This document shows positions 35,430-45,009 of a stretch of 64,000 nucleotides of DNA, one piece after another. The DNA is from Eutrophobius brisbanensis (lineage in GTDB: Bacteria > Pseudomonadota > Gammaproteobacteria > Eutrophobiales > Eutrophobiaceae). The stretch is taken from contig JAYPQE010000003.1 in NCBI GenBank assembly GCA_038131795.1, positions 1,674,001 to 1,738,000 of the forward strand, given 5' to 3'. The notes under the pieces are model-generated. The model did not search any database, was not told where the DNA came from, and worked only from the letters and a program-made list of their open reading frames with translations. Each line of letters opens with the position of its first letter. The stretch's first letter is position 1. Made by a program: the position numbers and the translations under genes.

Positions 35430-37217
35430 TTAGGGCAATGCAAATACATAGATTGCATTATGCATGCGTACTGTTTTCAGGTTAGGTGCCAGTGCTAACT
35501 TGCCACTGGTATGGGCGGCACCGTCACCGGTCATCACGGCAAAGTACTGCTTACCATCAACTGCAAAGGTAATCGTACTGTTCTGGATGATGCCACCCAG
35601 AATCGCTTCCCAGAGTTTATCACCATTCCCTGCATCAAAGGCCATGATACGTCGGTTCATATCTCCCCAGAAGATTAAATCACCGGCCGTTGCCAGTACC
35701 GCGCCGTTACTGGGGAAACCCTGGCTGTGAAAGACTTCCTTTTGACCCGTTTCCATATTCACCTTGGCAATACCCACATAATTATCAGGATCGGCCCCAG
35801 GTCTTATGAAGGTATCTCGAATATGGCCATTGCGGGTATTAAATGCCGCAGTACGGCTATTACAGACATCATGATAAGGAATATACATGGCGTTTTCACC
35901 CGGGTGATATGCCATGGGGAAATAGCCCTTGGTATTGGCAAAGCAGATAAGTTCATGAAAATCGTCTTCCTGAGACATGACCATGTCCCGGCTGATGATG
36001 GTCCTGCCGGTTTCCACATCTATATCTGCAACATGGAATGCAGGCGTATCAAAGGGAAAGGGGATGGCCCATAAAAATTCACCCGTATCACGATCAAGGA
36101 CGGTTAATCCCCCTGGTTCACCGACAGTGAGGACCATATTCCGGGTCTCGCCTCTTTGCACATTGGGATTGATCCAGTCTACCTCACTGGCATCGGGATT
36201 AAATTTTGATGTGACCAGCACCCGCTCCTGGGTCCAATCGGCGTCCCAGTCATCGCCCGGTATGTGCTGGTGATACCAGGCCAGCTCGCCGGTATCCACA
36301 TGTAAAGCAATAGTAGAGTTACAGTACAGTTCCGCCGGGGCGATCAGGGGTATTGCAAAGGGGTTGCCATCATGACGCTTGTAGCGGGTGTGTGGTGTGG
36401 GGTTGGCGACCCCCCAGAAGACCAGTTTGGTACGGGGATCGTAACTGGCGGGCATCCCCCAGGGGGCGCAGGCCCGGCTCCCGTCCGGTTTTCCCGCCCA
36501 GGTATCACTGCCTGGCTCCCCATCACCAGCAGCCACATTAAATCGCCAGACTTCCTGACCCGTCTCAGCATCATGCGCCACAATAAAACAGGTCTCCCGG
36601 ACATCCGGTCCATCATCGCAATTTCGCCCGGTAATCATCTTGCCGTTGGCCACCATGGGCCCGGTAGTGTGTTCAATTCCATTTTTATAATCGTGCGCCT
36701 GTGTTTCCCAGTGCAATTCACCACTGTCGGTACCCAGGGCCAGGACATAGCCATCAGGCGATGCATACAACAACTTGTCCTGGTAAAGCGATAAGGTGCG
36801 AGTACGTTCAATGCCGATATAATCCTCAACATCAATGGGCATCTCCCGGACAAACTCCCAGATCAGATCGCCGTTGGTGGCATCTATGGCCTGGATGATC
36901 CCACCGGGGTTGGCCACGAACATGACCCCGTTATGGACCAGAGGAATATTCTCCTGATGGGTCCCGGGATACATACCCCGGCTCCATACCAGTTTTAACT
37001 GACTTACATTATCTTTATTGATTTGATCGAGAGGACTAAAGCGCTGACTGTCAAATGTCCGGCTGAACATTAACCAGTCTGACGGATCAGGGTTTAGCAG
37101 CATAGCTTCAGTAACCTGAGGTAATTCAGATGTTGGGCCCTGGGCCTGAACACTGGTTAACTGGAAAATAAGTAGTAATGCAAATGACAACCGCTTGATT
37201 CTCGATTGAATAATCAT
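35430..37217 (-). CDS. PQQ-dependent quinoprotein dehydrogenase, module A
   Basis: About 595 residues from an ATG preceded by GGGGGA, with signal peptide ending near TSVQAQ. The mature protein is an eight-bladed propeller with repeats such as IQAIDATNGDLIWEF and LALGTDSGELHWE. Active-site features: NPTPHTRYKRHDGNP and GDDWDADWTQE, whose catalytic Asp is near residue 325, with a second Asp at 327 (DxD). A spaced Cys pair (RNCDDGPDVRETC) stands where methanol dehydrogenases have adjacent cysteines. It oxidises an alcohol or sugar in the periplasm; the substrate is unknown. The cytochrome c gene follows directly; DUF1592 gene A is divergent, with a shared 245-bp promoter region. Confidence 0.88.
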   Translation of the reverse strand: MIIQSRIKRLSFALLLIFQLTSVQAQGPTSELPQVTEAMLLNPDPSDWLMFSRTFDSQRFSPLDQINKDNVSQLKLVWSRGMYPGTHQENIPLVHNGVMFVANPGGIIQAIDATNGDLIWEFVREMPIDVEDYIGIERTRTLSLYQDKLLYASPDGYVLALGTDSGELHWETQAHDYKNGIEHTTGPMVANGKMITGRNCDDGPDVRETCFIVAHDAETGQEVWRFNVAAGDGEPGSDTWAGKPDGSRACAPWGMPASYDPRTKLVFWGVANPTPHTRYKRHDGNPFAIPLIAPAELYCNSTIALHVDTGELAWYHQHIPGDDWDADWTQERVLVTSKFNPDASEVDWINPNVQRGETRNMVLTVGEPGGLTVLDRDTGEFLWAIPFPFDTPAFHVADIDVETGRTIISRDMVMSQEDDFHELICFANTKGYFPMAYHPGENAMYIPYHDVCNSRTAAFNTRNGHIRDTFIRPGADPDNYVGIAKVNMETGQKEVFHSQGFPSNGAVLATAGDLIFWGDMNRRIMAFDAGNGDKLWEAILGGIIQNSTITFAVDGKQYFAVMTGDGAAHTSGKLALAPNLKTVRMHNAIYVFALP

Positions 37218-37318
37218 GAATGTCCCCCGTAACCGATCATTTATTAAAATATTGTCGGGAATTCTGTCACAAAGTATGTGGTAATGGAAATTTCCCAACT
37301 TATCTCTCCACGAGATTC

Positions 37319-37359
37319 TATATATAAAAAAGTGCTAAAAGTGTGATTGTTTATATATA
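37319..37359. promoter_or_regulatory. inverted repeat in the divergent promoter region of module A
   Basis: TATATATAAA at 37319-37328 pairs with TTTATATATA at 37350-37359, 21 bp apart, between the PQQ dehydrogenase and the DUF1592 gene. It could be an operator or simply AT-rich promoter sequence; no regulator gene is present nearby to match it. Confidence 0.3.
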
Positions 37360-37462
37360 ATGAATAAATATGCATGGTTGCCATGGAAGCTACCTGTGAT
37401 TTGTCCGCTTTTACCTTGCAAATATCGGTAATACTTAATTGACCAGAGGTGGATCAGGATTA

Positions 37463-39928
37463 ATGAGAAAGTGTTCTTACCATAGAAGTGTAGGCTTCAT
37501 TGCCCGACTTAAAATCATAATTTTTTTCACATGCCTGTTTTGTTTCGGCACAGGCACGGCCCAGGTATCAAGCCAGACTAATAATCAATTATCAAAACCC
37601 CGCGAGTTTTTAAACAAGTATTGTGTGGCCTGTCATAATGAAACTTTAAAGACTGCCAACCTGATGCTGGATCGGACTGACGTCGATACCATCAGTGAAG
37701 CCCCCGCCATATGGGAAAAGGTGGTCACCAAGCTGACCTTACGTGCCATGCCCCAGGTTGGGTTTCCCATGCGCCCCAGTGAACCGGAATATCAGGAGAT
37801 GCTGGCATACCTGAGGGGCGAGTTAGACACCCTGGCAAAACAGGATCTCAATCCCGGCAGGCCAACCATACATCGCCTTAACCGTACCGAATATGCCAAT
37901 GCCATACGTGATTTATTGGCACTGGAGATTGACGCTGCCGACTATTTACCGCCTGATAATGTGGCAGAAGGTTTTGACAACATTGCTGATGTTCTCGCCG
38001 TATCGCCTCTGTTGATGGAACAGTATGTGCTGGCTGCAAGCAAAATCAGCCGCCTTGCTGTTGGTCCCTCCAGTATGCTGCCGGTCAGTGAAACCTATGA
38101 GGTATCAGAAGAGTTGCTGCAAAAGCATAGGATGAGTGATGACCTGCCATTTGGTTCCCGCGGTGGGATTGCCATCAACCACTATTTCCCAATGGGTGGT
38201 GAATATAACCTGCGCCTGAAACTGGCACGAAACGGTGAAGGGTATATCCGCGGCATGCGCAAGGAAAACCTGGTAGACGTTAGATTGGATCACGAACGGC
38301 TGGATCTGTTTAAAGTGGGTGGTGAAGTCTACGGTAAATCCGGACCATTATTTACCCATAGTCAAAACCCGGACTTTGCAGGTGATACCGACCAGATCGG
38401 ATATGAGTTCTCTGCTGATAAAGACATGGAAGTGACATTCTCTGTTGACGCCGGGGAACATCTGGTGGCGGTCACGTTCATGGATACCAGTGCCAAGAAA
38501 ACAGGTTATCTCACGCCCGACCTCATGGTGCTCAACATTGCAAATTATAAAGGTGGTGATGCCATGCTGGACAGCGTGGTGATCACAGGCCCATTTGGTG
38601 AGACGGAAACCGGTACAACGCCGAGCAGGGAAAAGATCTTTATCTGTGAACCGGGAACAGCCTCAAGACAGGATGCATGTGCCAGCCAGATCATCTCTAA
38701 TATTGCCCACCGGGCATTCAGACGCCCCATTATGGATGCTGAGCTTGAAGATATGATAGCCATGTATCGCCAGGGCAGCAGTGAGGGAGGGTTCGACAGA
38801 GGAATTGAACTGGCGTTACAAAGGATCCTAGCCGGACCGGAATTCCTGTTTCGAATTGAACAACCACCACAGGACGCCTCACCAGGATCGGTCTATCCAA
38901 TTTCAGATCTTGACCTGGCTACACGGTTGTCTTTTTTCCTGTGGAGCAGTATCCCGGATGATGAATTATTGTCCATTGCAGAACGCAAGGAATTACGTAA
39001 GCCCGGGGTCCTGGAAAAACAGGTCGATCGAATGCTGGCCGACTCCAAGGCGCAAACATTTATAGACAACTTCGGCGAACAATGGCTGGCATTACGCAAG
39101 ATTGACCTGGCAGCTCCGCAAAAGGCAATCTTTCCATCATTCGATGGCGCGTTACGTATGGCCATGAAACAGGAACTCGCCACCTGGTTTGATTACATGG
39201 TAAAAAATGACAATAGCGTGCTGGACATGCTCGATGCCAACTATACCTTTGTGAACGAAAGACTGGCCAAACATTATGGGATAGAAGGGGTCTATGGCGA
39301 AAAATTCCGCAAGGTAAAAATCAATCGCCCGGAACGCGCAGGCCTGCTTGGTAAGCCCGGCCTGTTAATGGTGACATCATTTAACAGTCGAACATCTCCT
39401 GTAGTCAGAGGCAAGTGGGTACTGGAAAACATGGTGGATATGGCCCCGCCACCGCCACCGGCAGATGCCTTTGAACCTGAACTGCAGGTAAAAAACGAAC
39501 AGGGTAAGGCACTGACCATGAAAGAGGCCATGATTGCCCATCGCCAAAATCCGGTCTGTGCCAATTGCCATAAAATGATGGAACCCATTGGCCTTGCCCT
39601 TGAAAATTTCGATGGCATTGGCAGTTATCGTTCTAACTATGATGAAGCAGATGCTGCAGTAGATTCATCCGGCATATTATTCGACAACTCGGAATTTGCC
39701 GATGCAAATGGCTTTAGAAATCAATTGTTAAAACACTCAGACAGGTTTGTCCATACTGTGGTTATGAAATTAATGACCTATGCACTGGGCAGGAAGGTCG
39801 AGTACTATGATCAACCGGTCATTAGAGATATCATTTCCAAAACAGAATCTGAAGATTACACCTGGTCATCCTTGATACTGGGTGTTATAGAAAGTACACC
39901 ATTCCAATACAGGAGAACCCCGCTATGA
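37463..39928 (+). CDS. exported DUF1592-type multidomain cytochrome c protein, module A
   Basis: About 821 residues from the ATG in GGATCAGGATTAATG; an upstream TTG is possible. Signal peptide ends near TAQVSSQ. Domains in order: cytochrome c-like N-terminus with CVACH (PSCyt1-like), DUF1587 (RLNRTEYANAIRDLL), a carbohydrate-module-like beta domain, DUF1595 (AHRAFRRPIMDAEL), DUF1592 (RLSFFLWSSIPDDEL), DUF1588 with a proline run and second haem site CANCH (NPVCANCHKMMEPIG), and DUF1585 at the C-terminus (LMTYALGRKVEYYDQP). These families are typical of Planctomycetes but also occur in marine proteobacteria; the reaction is unknown. Its stop overlaps the DUF1552 start by 4 bases. Confidence 0.87.
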   Translation: MRKCSYHRSVGFIARLKIIIFFTCLFCFGTGTAQVSSQTNNQLSKPREFLNKYCVACHNETLKTANLMLDRTDVDTISEAPAIWEKVVTKLTLRAMPQVGFPMRPSEPEYQEMLAYLRGELDTLAKQDLNPGRPTIHRLNRTEYANAIRDLLALEIDAADYLPPDNVAEGFDNIADVLAVSPLLMEQYVLAASKISRLAVGPSSMLPVSETYEVSEELLQKHRMSDDLPFGSRGGIAINHYFPMGGEYNLRLKLARNGEGYIRGMRKENLVDVRLDHERLDLFKVGGEVYGKSGPLFTHSQNPDFAGDTDQIGYEFSADKDMEVTFSVDAGEHLVAVTFMDTSAKKTGYLTPDLMVLNIANYKGGDAMLDSVVITGPFGETETGTTPSREKIFICEPGTASRQDACASQIISNIAHRAFRRPIMDAELEDMIAMYRQGSSEGGFDRGIELALQRILAGPEFLFRIEQPPQDASPGSVYPISDLDLATRLSFFLWSSIPDDELLSIAERKELRKPGVLEKQVDRMLADSKAQTFIDNFGEQWLALRKIDLAAPQKAIFPSFDGALRMAMKQELATWFDYMVKNDNSVLDMLDANYTFVNERLAKHYGIEGVYGEKFRKVKINRPERAGLLGKPGLLMVTSFNSRTSPVVRGKWVLENMVDMAPPPPPADAFEPELQVKNEQGKALTMKEAMIAHRQNPVCANCHKMMEPIGLALENFDGIGSYRSNYDEADAAVDSSGILFDNSEFADANGFRNQLLKHSDRFVHTVVMKLMTYALGRKVEYYDQPVIRDIISKTESEDYTWSSLILGVIESTPFQYRRTPL

Positions 39929-41253
39929 TGATATTCAAAAAAGCGATTCCCAGACGCTCCTTTTTAAAAGGCGCAGGTGCAACGGTTGCATTACCATTTC
40001 TTGATGCAATGGTTCCTGCACTTGCTGCGACAGGCGGTGCCGGGCAACGTCCATTCAGAGTTGGGTATGTATATCTCCCAACCGGCAGAATCATGGAAGA
40101 ATGGACACCTGCTACAACCGGCATGGACTACGAGCTGACACCAACCCTTAAACCATTTGCCCCATATCGGGAAGATATGCTGGTGCTGAGTGGAATGGAC
40201 GTAAAGGCTGGCAAGGGATCACATTCAGGCCCTGCTGCATCTTATATGACCGGAATCACCCCTGAGAAAGGCACGAACACTGTCGGTATCTCTGTTGACC
40301 AGGTCATCGCCAAACAACTTGGTAAGGAAACCACACTGGCCTCAATGGAATTGGGTGTGGATCCGCCGGAATGGGCAGGTGGAGCAGTGGATGGATTGGC
40401 CGGTTATTACACCAGCACCATCTCCTGGAGAACAGAAAATACCCCGTTACCCAGGCAGGTCAACCCAAGAAATGTCTTTGAAAGATTATTCGGTGACACC
40501 GATACTCTGGATTCTGAAGCGTTGAAAAAACGTATGGAATCAAAAAGCAGCATTTTAGATTCTGTAGGAACAGGGGTTAAGAGATTAATGTCTTCTGTGG
40601 GTACAACTGACAAGTACAAACTGGAGGAATATTTTGAGGCCGTGCGTGACATAGAGAGAGGCATACAGGTCACCGAGGCCAAATCTCTGGATCTGGATTC
40701 AGACATGATGCGCCCCGCCGGTATTCCAAACCTGTATGAAGACCATGTCAACCTGATGTTTGACATGATGGTACTTGCCTACCAGACCGACATGACTCGC
40801 ATGATCAGTTTCATGCTGGGACATGAAGGCAGTGATAGAAACTACCTGGAACTTGGGGCTAAAGACGGACATCATTCGTTGACCCATCACAAGGGCAGAC
40901 AGGAAGCCATTGACCTGGTGAAGAAGATTGATTTACATCAGTCCAATTTGTTGTCACGCTTTGTCAGCAAAATGAAGGCCACCAACGACGGTGAAGTTTC
41001 ATTGCTGGACAATACCATTATTGTTGCAGGGTGCGCACATAGTGATGGTAACCTGCATCTTCACACCGATGTGCCTACTTTGGTATTTGGCGCAAGTTCC
41101 AAAAACCTGAAAGGCGGCAGGCATATTCGTTACAAGGGTGATCCGGTGTCCAACCTGCACCTTAAAGTCATGGAACTGGCGAAGGTATCCTCAGAGGAAT
41201 ACCTCTCAGAAAAGAGTGACGCAACGGGTGTGCTTGACGGGCTGACTGCCTGA
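39925..41253 (+). CDS. Tat-exported DUF1552 (HXXSHH) protein, module A
   Basis: A 442-residue protein with a twin-arginine signal (PRRSFLKGAGATVALPFLDA). The mature part carries the family motif in the form GHHSLTHHKG, a Thr replacing the usual Ser of HXXSHH, and conserved blocks YLPTGRIMEEWTP, LSGMD, VSIDQ-like VGISVDQVIA, ERLFGDTDT and HTDVPTLVFG near the C-terminus. The family is almost always found beside DUF1592 proteins and has no established activity; the His-rich motif suggests a metal site. Translation is coupled to the DUF1592 gene by the ATGA overlap, so the two probably form a complex or act in one step. Confidence 0.87.
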   Translation: MMIFKKAIPRRSFLKGAGATVALPFLDAMVPALAATGGAGQRPFRVGYVYLPTGRIMEEWTPATTGMDYELTPTLKPFAPYREDMLVLSGMDVKAGKGSHSGPAASYMTGITPEKGTNTVGISVDQVIAKQLGKETTLASMELGVDPPEWAGGAVDGLAGYYTSTISWRTENTPLPRQVNPRNVFERLFGDTDTLDSEALKKRMESKSSILDSVGTGVKRLMSSVGTTDKYKLEEYFEAVRDIERGIQVTEAKSLDLDSDMMRPAGIPNLYEDHVNLMFDMMVLAYQTDMTRMISFMLGHEGSDRNYLELGAKDGHHSLTHHKGRQEAIDLVKKIDLHQSNLLSRFVSKMKATNDGEVSLLDNTIIVAGCAHSDGNLHLHTDVPTLVFGASSKNLKGGRHIRYKGDPVSNLHLKVMELAKVSSEEYLSEKSDATGVLDGLTA

Positions 41254-41301
41254 CAATACGCAATAATTATGGATATTAACAACAGGGATATGAGTGGCCT
41301 A

Positions 41302-42951
41302 ATGAACAAATTTGTAACGCTCATATTCCTGTCTTTCTTGTTGCCTGGTATTACATTTTCCATGGATCACGACATGGATGCCGAGGTCATCCGTGCAGTC
41401 AAGCGAGGGGATATTCAAGCTGTTGAAACCCAGCTGGACAACGGGGGAAATGTAAACGCCGCTCAAAACGATGGCACCACTGCCCTCGCCTGGGCGGTCT
41501 ATCACAATAACGATGACCTTATCGATCTACTGGTCAATTACGGTGATGGGGCAGATGTTAATGCACCAAATGAATATGGGGTCAATCCTTTGCATCTGGC
41601 ATGCATGAACCAGAATGCAGACATCGTATCCAAACTCCTACGTGCCGGAGCGGAACCCAATAACAATAAATGGACAGGTGAAACACCGCTCATGACCTGT
41701 GCCAATACCGGGACACTGGAAGCGGTCAGGGCCCTGCTGGACAACGGTGCAAACGTCAATGCAGCAGAAAGCACTCAGCTGCAAACCGCTTTGATGTGGG
41801 CAGCTGCAGAAAGATACCCCGAGGTGGTGGCGTTATTAATTGAACGTGGTGCCAATGTCCATGCTGTATCCAAATTAATCCCTGAGGCAGAACCGTTTCA
41901 TGTGGAAACGCCTGGATCAATGGGATTGAATTTCGCCCATACATTAAGGTTCAGAGAATATACCGGTGGGTTTACTGCATTATTATTCGCGGCACAGCAA
42001 GGTGATGTTGAATCTGCACGTCTGCTGCTGGATGCAGGTGCGGATATTGACTTTGCAACAGAAGAAGAAGGATCGGCCCTGGTAATCGCCGCCGCTGCAG
42101 GTCATGAAGATTTAGCAAAATTTCTGCTGGAACGTGGCGCCAATCCGAATATCAAGGATGCTTATGGATTGACTGCGTTACATTTTGCAGTACATCGTGG
42201 TGTTTTAATCATGAATAACTGGGCGCCGTCAGAAACAGATAAATATGGCTGGGAACGCCACAACCTGCCTGAACTGGCCAAAGCACTGTTAATGCATGGT
42301 GCCGATGTTGATCCCCGAGTTGAATATGCCTGGCCGTTCCTGGACAACCCTTTTCTGTCTCGTGCTGTAGAAGACCCGGCACAAATTGAGATCGTCGGTT
42401 CCACCCCTTTACTACTGGCAGCCGCAAGTGGCGACATTGATTTGATGAAATTATTTATCGCCCACGGAGCAGACAAACAGGCCAAAACATACGGCGGAGC
42501 CACACTATTCATGCTGGCTGCCGGGGCCGGTTCTGAACGGGGTATACGTGATGAAGCCTCTGCCATTGAAGCCGCTAAATATGTTCTGTCACTGGGTGAC
42601 GTGGATATAAATTGGCAATTAACTGAGAACGACGCCAAAAATGGACCCGGGGCTGGCAAGATTGATGGTAGAAACATTATGCACTTCGCCGTTACCCTGG
42701 GCTGGCCAGATATGATTCGCTTCCTGGCTGATCTGGGGATAGACCTGGACCACACAGACCGCTATGGCATGACCCCACTCATGATCGCAATGGGTGATCC
42801 GGAAGCAAGGTATTACAGAAACATTCCCGTGGGCCGTTATGATGACCGATATAGACGACCGGGACCCAATAAAAAAATCGAAGAACTGTTACTGGAAATC
42901 GGTGCTGCACCCTTTACGGGCAAAATTGTCGATAAGGGCTCAGTCAACTAA
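41302..42951 (+). CDS. exported ankyrin-repeat protein, module A
   Basis: About 549 residues from the third in-frame ATG (MNKFVTLIFLSFLLPG), which gives a clean signal peptide; ATGs 4 and 11 codons upstream are possible. The mature protein is built of roughly ten ankyrin repeats, for example DGTTALAWAVYHNNDDLIDL, GETPLMTCANTG and YGLTALHFAVHRG, with a longer insertion near the middle. It follows DUF1552 gene A by under 50 bp. Exported ankyrin proteins are known to assist periplasmic redox enzymes; here a scaffold or assembly role for the DUF1592/DUF1552 pair is inferred. A paralogue of the same length lies at 46130-47767. Confidence 0.85.
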   Translation: MNKFVTLIFLSFLLPGITFSMDHDMDAEVIRAVKRGDIQAVETQLDNGGNVNAAQNDGTTALAWAVYHNNDDLIDLLVNYGDGADVNAPNEYGVNPLHLACMNQNADIVSKLLRAGAEPNNNKWTGETPLMTCANTGTLEAVRALLDNGANVNAAESTQLQTALMWAAAERYPEVVALLIERGANVHAVSKLIPEAEPFHVETPGSMGLNFAHTLRFREYTGGFTALLFAAQQGDVESARLLLDAGADIDFATEEEGSALVIAAAAGHEDLAKFLLERGANPNIKDAYGLTALHFAVHRGVLIMNNWAPSETDKYGWERHNLPELAKALLMHGADVDPRVEYAWPFLDNPFLSRAVEDPAQIEIVGSTPLLLAAASGDIDLMKLFIAHGADKQAKTYGGATLFMLAAGAGSERGIRDEASAIEAAKYVLSLGDVDINWQLTENDAKNGPGAGKIDGRNIMHFAVTLGWPDMIRFLADLGIDLDHTDRYGMTPLMIAMGDPEARYYRNIPVGRYDDRYRRPGPNKKIEELLLEIGAAPFTGKIVDKGSVN

Positions 42952-43210
42952 TACAGCCTCGATGCTTACCCCGCTCTGTAATGTGAAATCCGTCACAAAA
43001 TCTGCTGTAACTTGCCAAATTCATACGAATTTTACTGAAAAAACCGGATTGTCCTGAACAAAGTCCAGTCATTTTATGTCTGATATTGTACTGCCTGGGA
43101 GTTTAAGGGAATCTCCAGTTTTGGTATGATACCTGCGGCGCAAGGCAGGAGGATAACTCCCCGAACATTGTGTAGAATTTTAAAAAGTTGTTAATTAAAG
43201 AGGAAAAATA

Positions 43211-43531
43211 ATGAAAAAACTGAGTTTTATAACCGTGCTAGCATCCGCTCTATTTTTTGCTGGTCTATCAACTGCACAAGCAGCAGGTGATGCCGCAGCG
43301 GGCGAGTCACTATATTCTTCAATGGGTTGTATGGGATGCCATGGGGCAGCAGGTGCCAGTGCCATGCCTGATATGTTCCCGACCCTTGCCGGTCTGGATG
43401 AGGCCTATATTGATGAGCAGTTAAAGGCCTTCAAGAGCGGCGAGAGACAAAATGCCACCATGCAGCCGATGTCTGCCAGCCTTTCCGATGCTGATATTGC
43501 CAACCTGGCAGCATATTTATCAGCGCAGTAA
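43211..43531 (+). CDS. small soluble cytochrome c (class I, c553/c5-like)
   Basis: A 106-residue periplasmic protein with signal peptide ending near AQAAGD. The haem site is CMGCH in SSMGCMGCHGAAGASAMPDM, with a distal Met candidate in NATMQPMSASLSD, and the chain ends in LAAYLSAQ as single-domain cytochromes of this class do. The start has an AAAGAGG ribosome site. It sits in the rightward row behind the ankyrin gene with a 259-bp gap, and ahead of a larger CxxCH protein. Likely an electron carrier for the local oxidoreductases. Confidence 0.88.
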   Translation: MKKLSFITVLASALFFAGLSTAQAAGDAAAGESLYSSMGCMGCHGAAGASAMPDMFPTLAGLDEAYIDEQLKAFKSGERQNATMQPMSASLSDADIANLAAYLSAQ

Positions 43532-43542
43532 AATAGTTTCAA

Positions 43543-43574
43543 GCCGGTCATTATCTCAAAAGATAATGACCGGC
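43543..43574 (+). terminator. perfect 14-bp hairpin after the small cytochrome gene
   Basis: GCCGGTCATTATCT at 43543-43556 pairs exactly with 43561-43574 around a CAAA loop. It begins 12 bp after the cytochrome stop. No T-run follows, so it may stabilise the upstream message or partly terminate rather than stop transcription fully. Confidence 0.55.
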
Positions 43575-43601
43575 AGTTGTTAAAGTTGTAAGGTTGTACT
43601 T

Positions 43602-44954
43602 ATGCGAATACTTAAAGACAGTCAATACAACCTGACCCGATTTCTCCCCGGTATTTTCCTACTACTTACCTTATATTATTCACCGGTATTAATTGCCCAG
43701 GATGTAAACGGACCGGAAACCATAGAAGGCCCTGCCTTCATCCCCCAGGAAGGGCCAATATTATATGACCGTGAACACCCGGTAATCGGCTATTCAACAC
43801 GGCCGCCTGTTGACCGGTTCGCAACACTGGGACGTAAGATTGCGACTGGCTCGCTTGCAGATAATAAGGATTCCTCGCAGGGATATCTCAAGGACCTGTT
43901 AAAAAACCTCGAAATCGATATTGAATCCCAGGTCCTGGTCTACTCAAAGACCAGTCTGAATACCGGGTTGATAAGGGCCAATAATCCCCGGGCAATCTAT
44001 TTTAATGATGATACCTATGTGGCCTGGGTACCCGGCACCGATGTGATAGAAATCAGCGCCATGGACCCTAACCTTGGCCCGGTTTTTTACCTCTTTGATC
44101 CGGACAGTATTGGCATTGAACGCCATGCCGGGCAATGCCTGAGATGTCATGACTCCCTGACCTTGACCGGCGGTGGCGTCCCGCGCTTTATCCTGGGTTC
44201 CGGCTATACCTATTTCAATGGCAGTCTGGTATCCCATGAAGGTTGGATACTGACTGATCAAGAGACACCCATAAAATTTCGTTGGGGTGGATGGTATGTC
44301 ACCGGCCAGCATGGCAACCAGGTTCACCTGGGTAATATTGTGGTCTCCAGGGCAGAAGAACTTCAGGACCTGGAAAACATACGGGTGAATAATATTAATC
44401 GCCTACAAAATGAATTTAACACTGATATTTACCTTACGCCTTATAGCGACATCGATGCCCTGATGGTCCTGGAGCACCAGGTACAGATACAGAATATGAT
44501 CACGCGGGTAAATTACGATGTGAGAAACCTGCTGGTTCGAGAATATTCATCAGCAATCAATAACGGCATCACACCAGAACTAAAAACAGGAATATCTGAA
44601 ATAGTAGAACCCCTGGTTGCGGCAATGTTCATGACAAATGAAGCAGATATTACCGACACCATGCAGGGCAACTCGGGCTTTAGAAAAAAATTTGAATCGT
44701 GGGGACCAATTGATTCCAAAGGCAGGTCCCTAAGACAACTGGATCTGGATACCAGGCTTTTTCGCTACCCGTTAAGCTACCTGGTGTACTCACCGGCTAT
44801 GAATGCGCTGCCCGAAGTCGCTAAAGAAATCATTTATGAACGCATTAGATCTATTTTAAATAACGCAAATGTAAGTGATGCCTACTCTCACCTTGATGCT
44901 GATGACAGGCTTGCTATCCTTGAAATTCTGGAAGAGACACATCCGGATTTCTGA
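43602..44954 (+). CDS. exported single-haem CxxCH protein of unknown function
   Basis: A 450-residue protein with signal peptide ending near VLIAQD. It contains IPQEGPILYDREHPVIGYS near the mature N-terminus, the PRAIYFNDDTYVAWVPG block, and one haem c site QCLRCHDSLTLTGGGVPRF near residue 185; the remainder is mainly helical. Relatives with the same blocks occur in bacteria rich in DUF1592 proteins, with no known activity. It is read in the same direction as the preceding cytochrome and the following dienelactone hydrolase, and probably works in the same periplasmic electron path. Confidence 0.7.
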   Translation: MRILKDSQYNLTRFLPGIFLLLTLYYSPVLIAQDVNGPETIEGPAFIPQEGPILYDREHPVIGYSTRPPVDRFATLGRKIATGSLADNKDSSQGYLKDLLKNLEIDIESQVLVYSKTSLNTGLIRANNPRAIYFNDDTYVAWVPGTDVIEISAMDPNLGPVFYLFDPDSIGIERHAGQCLRCHDSLTLTGGGVPRFILGSGYTYFNGSLVSHEGWILTDQETPIKFRWGGWYVTGQHGNQVHLGNIVVSRAEELQDLENIRVNNINRLQNEFNTDIYLTPYSDIDALMVLEHQVQIQNMITRVNYDVRNLLVREYSSAINNGITPELKTGISEIVEPLVAAMFMTNEADITDTMQGNSGFRKKFESWGPIDSKGRSLRQLDLDTRLFRYPLSYLVYSPAMNALPEVAKEIIYERIRSILNNANVSDAYSHLDADDRLAILEILEETHPDF

Positions 44955-45009
44955 CGTCATAACTTACGCACCCATAACAAAATAACCAATATAAGTGGAG
45001 GAGAGCTAA

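Noticed and set aside
42162..42755. 197-codon leftward open frame opposite the ankyrin gene
   Set aside because: Antisense shadow of repetitive ankyrin codons, with no ribosome site and no family resemblance.
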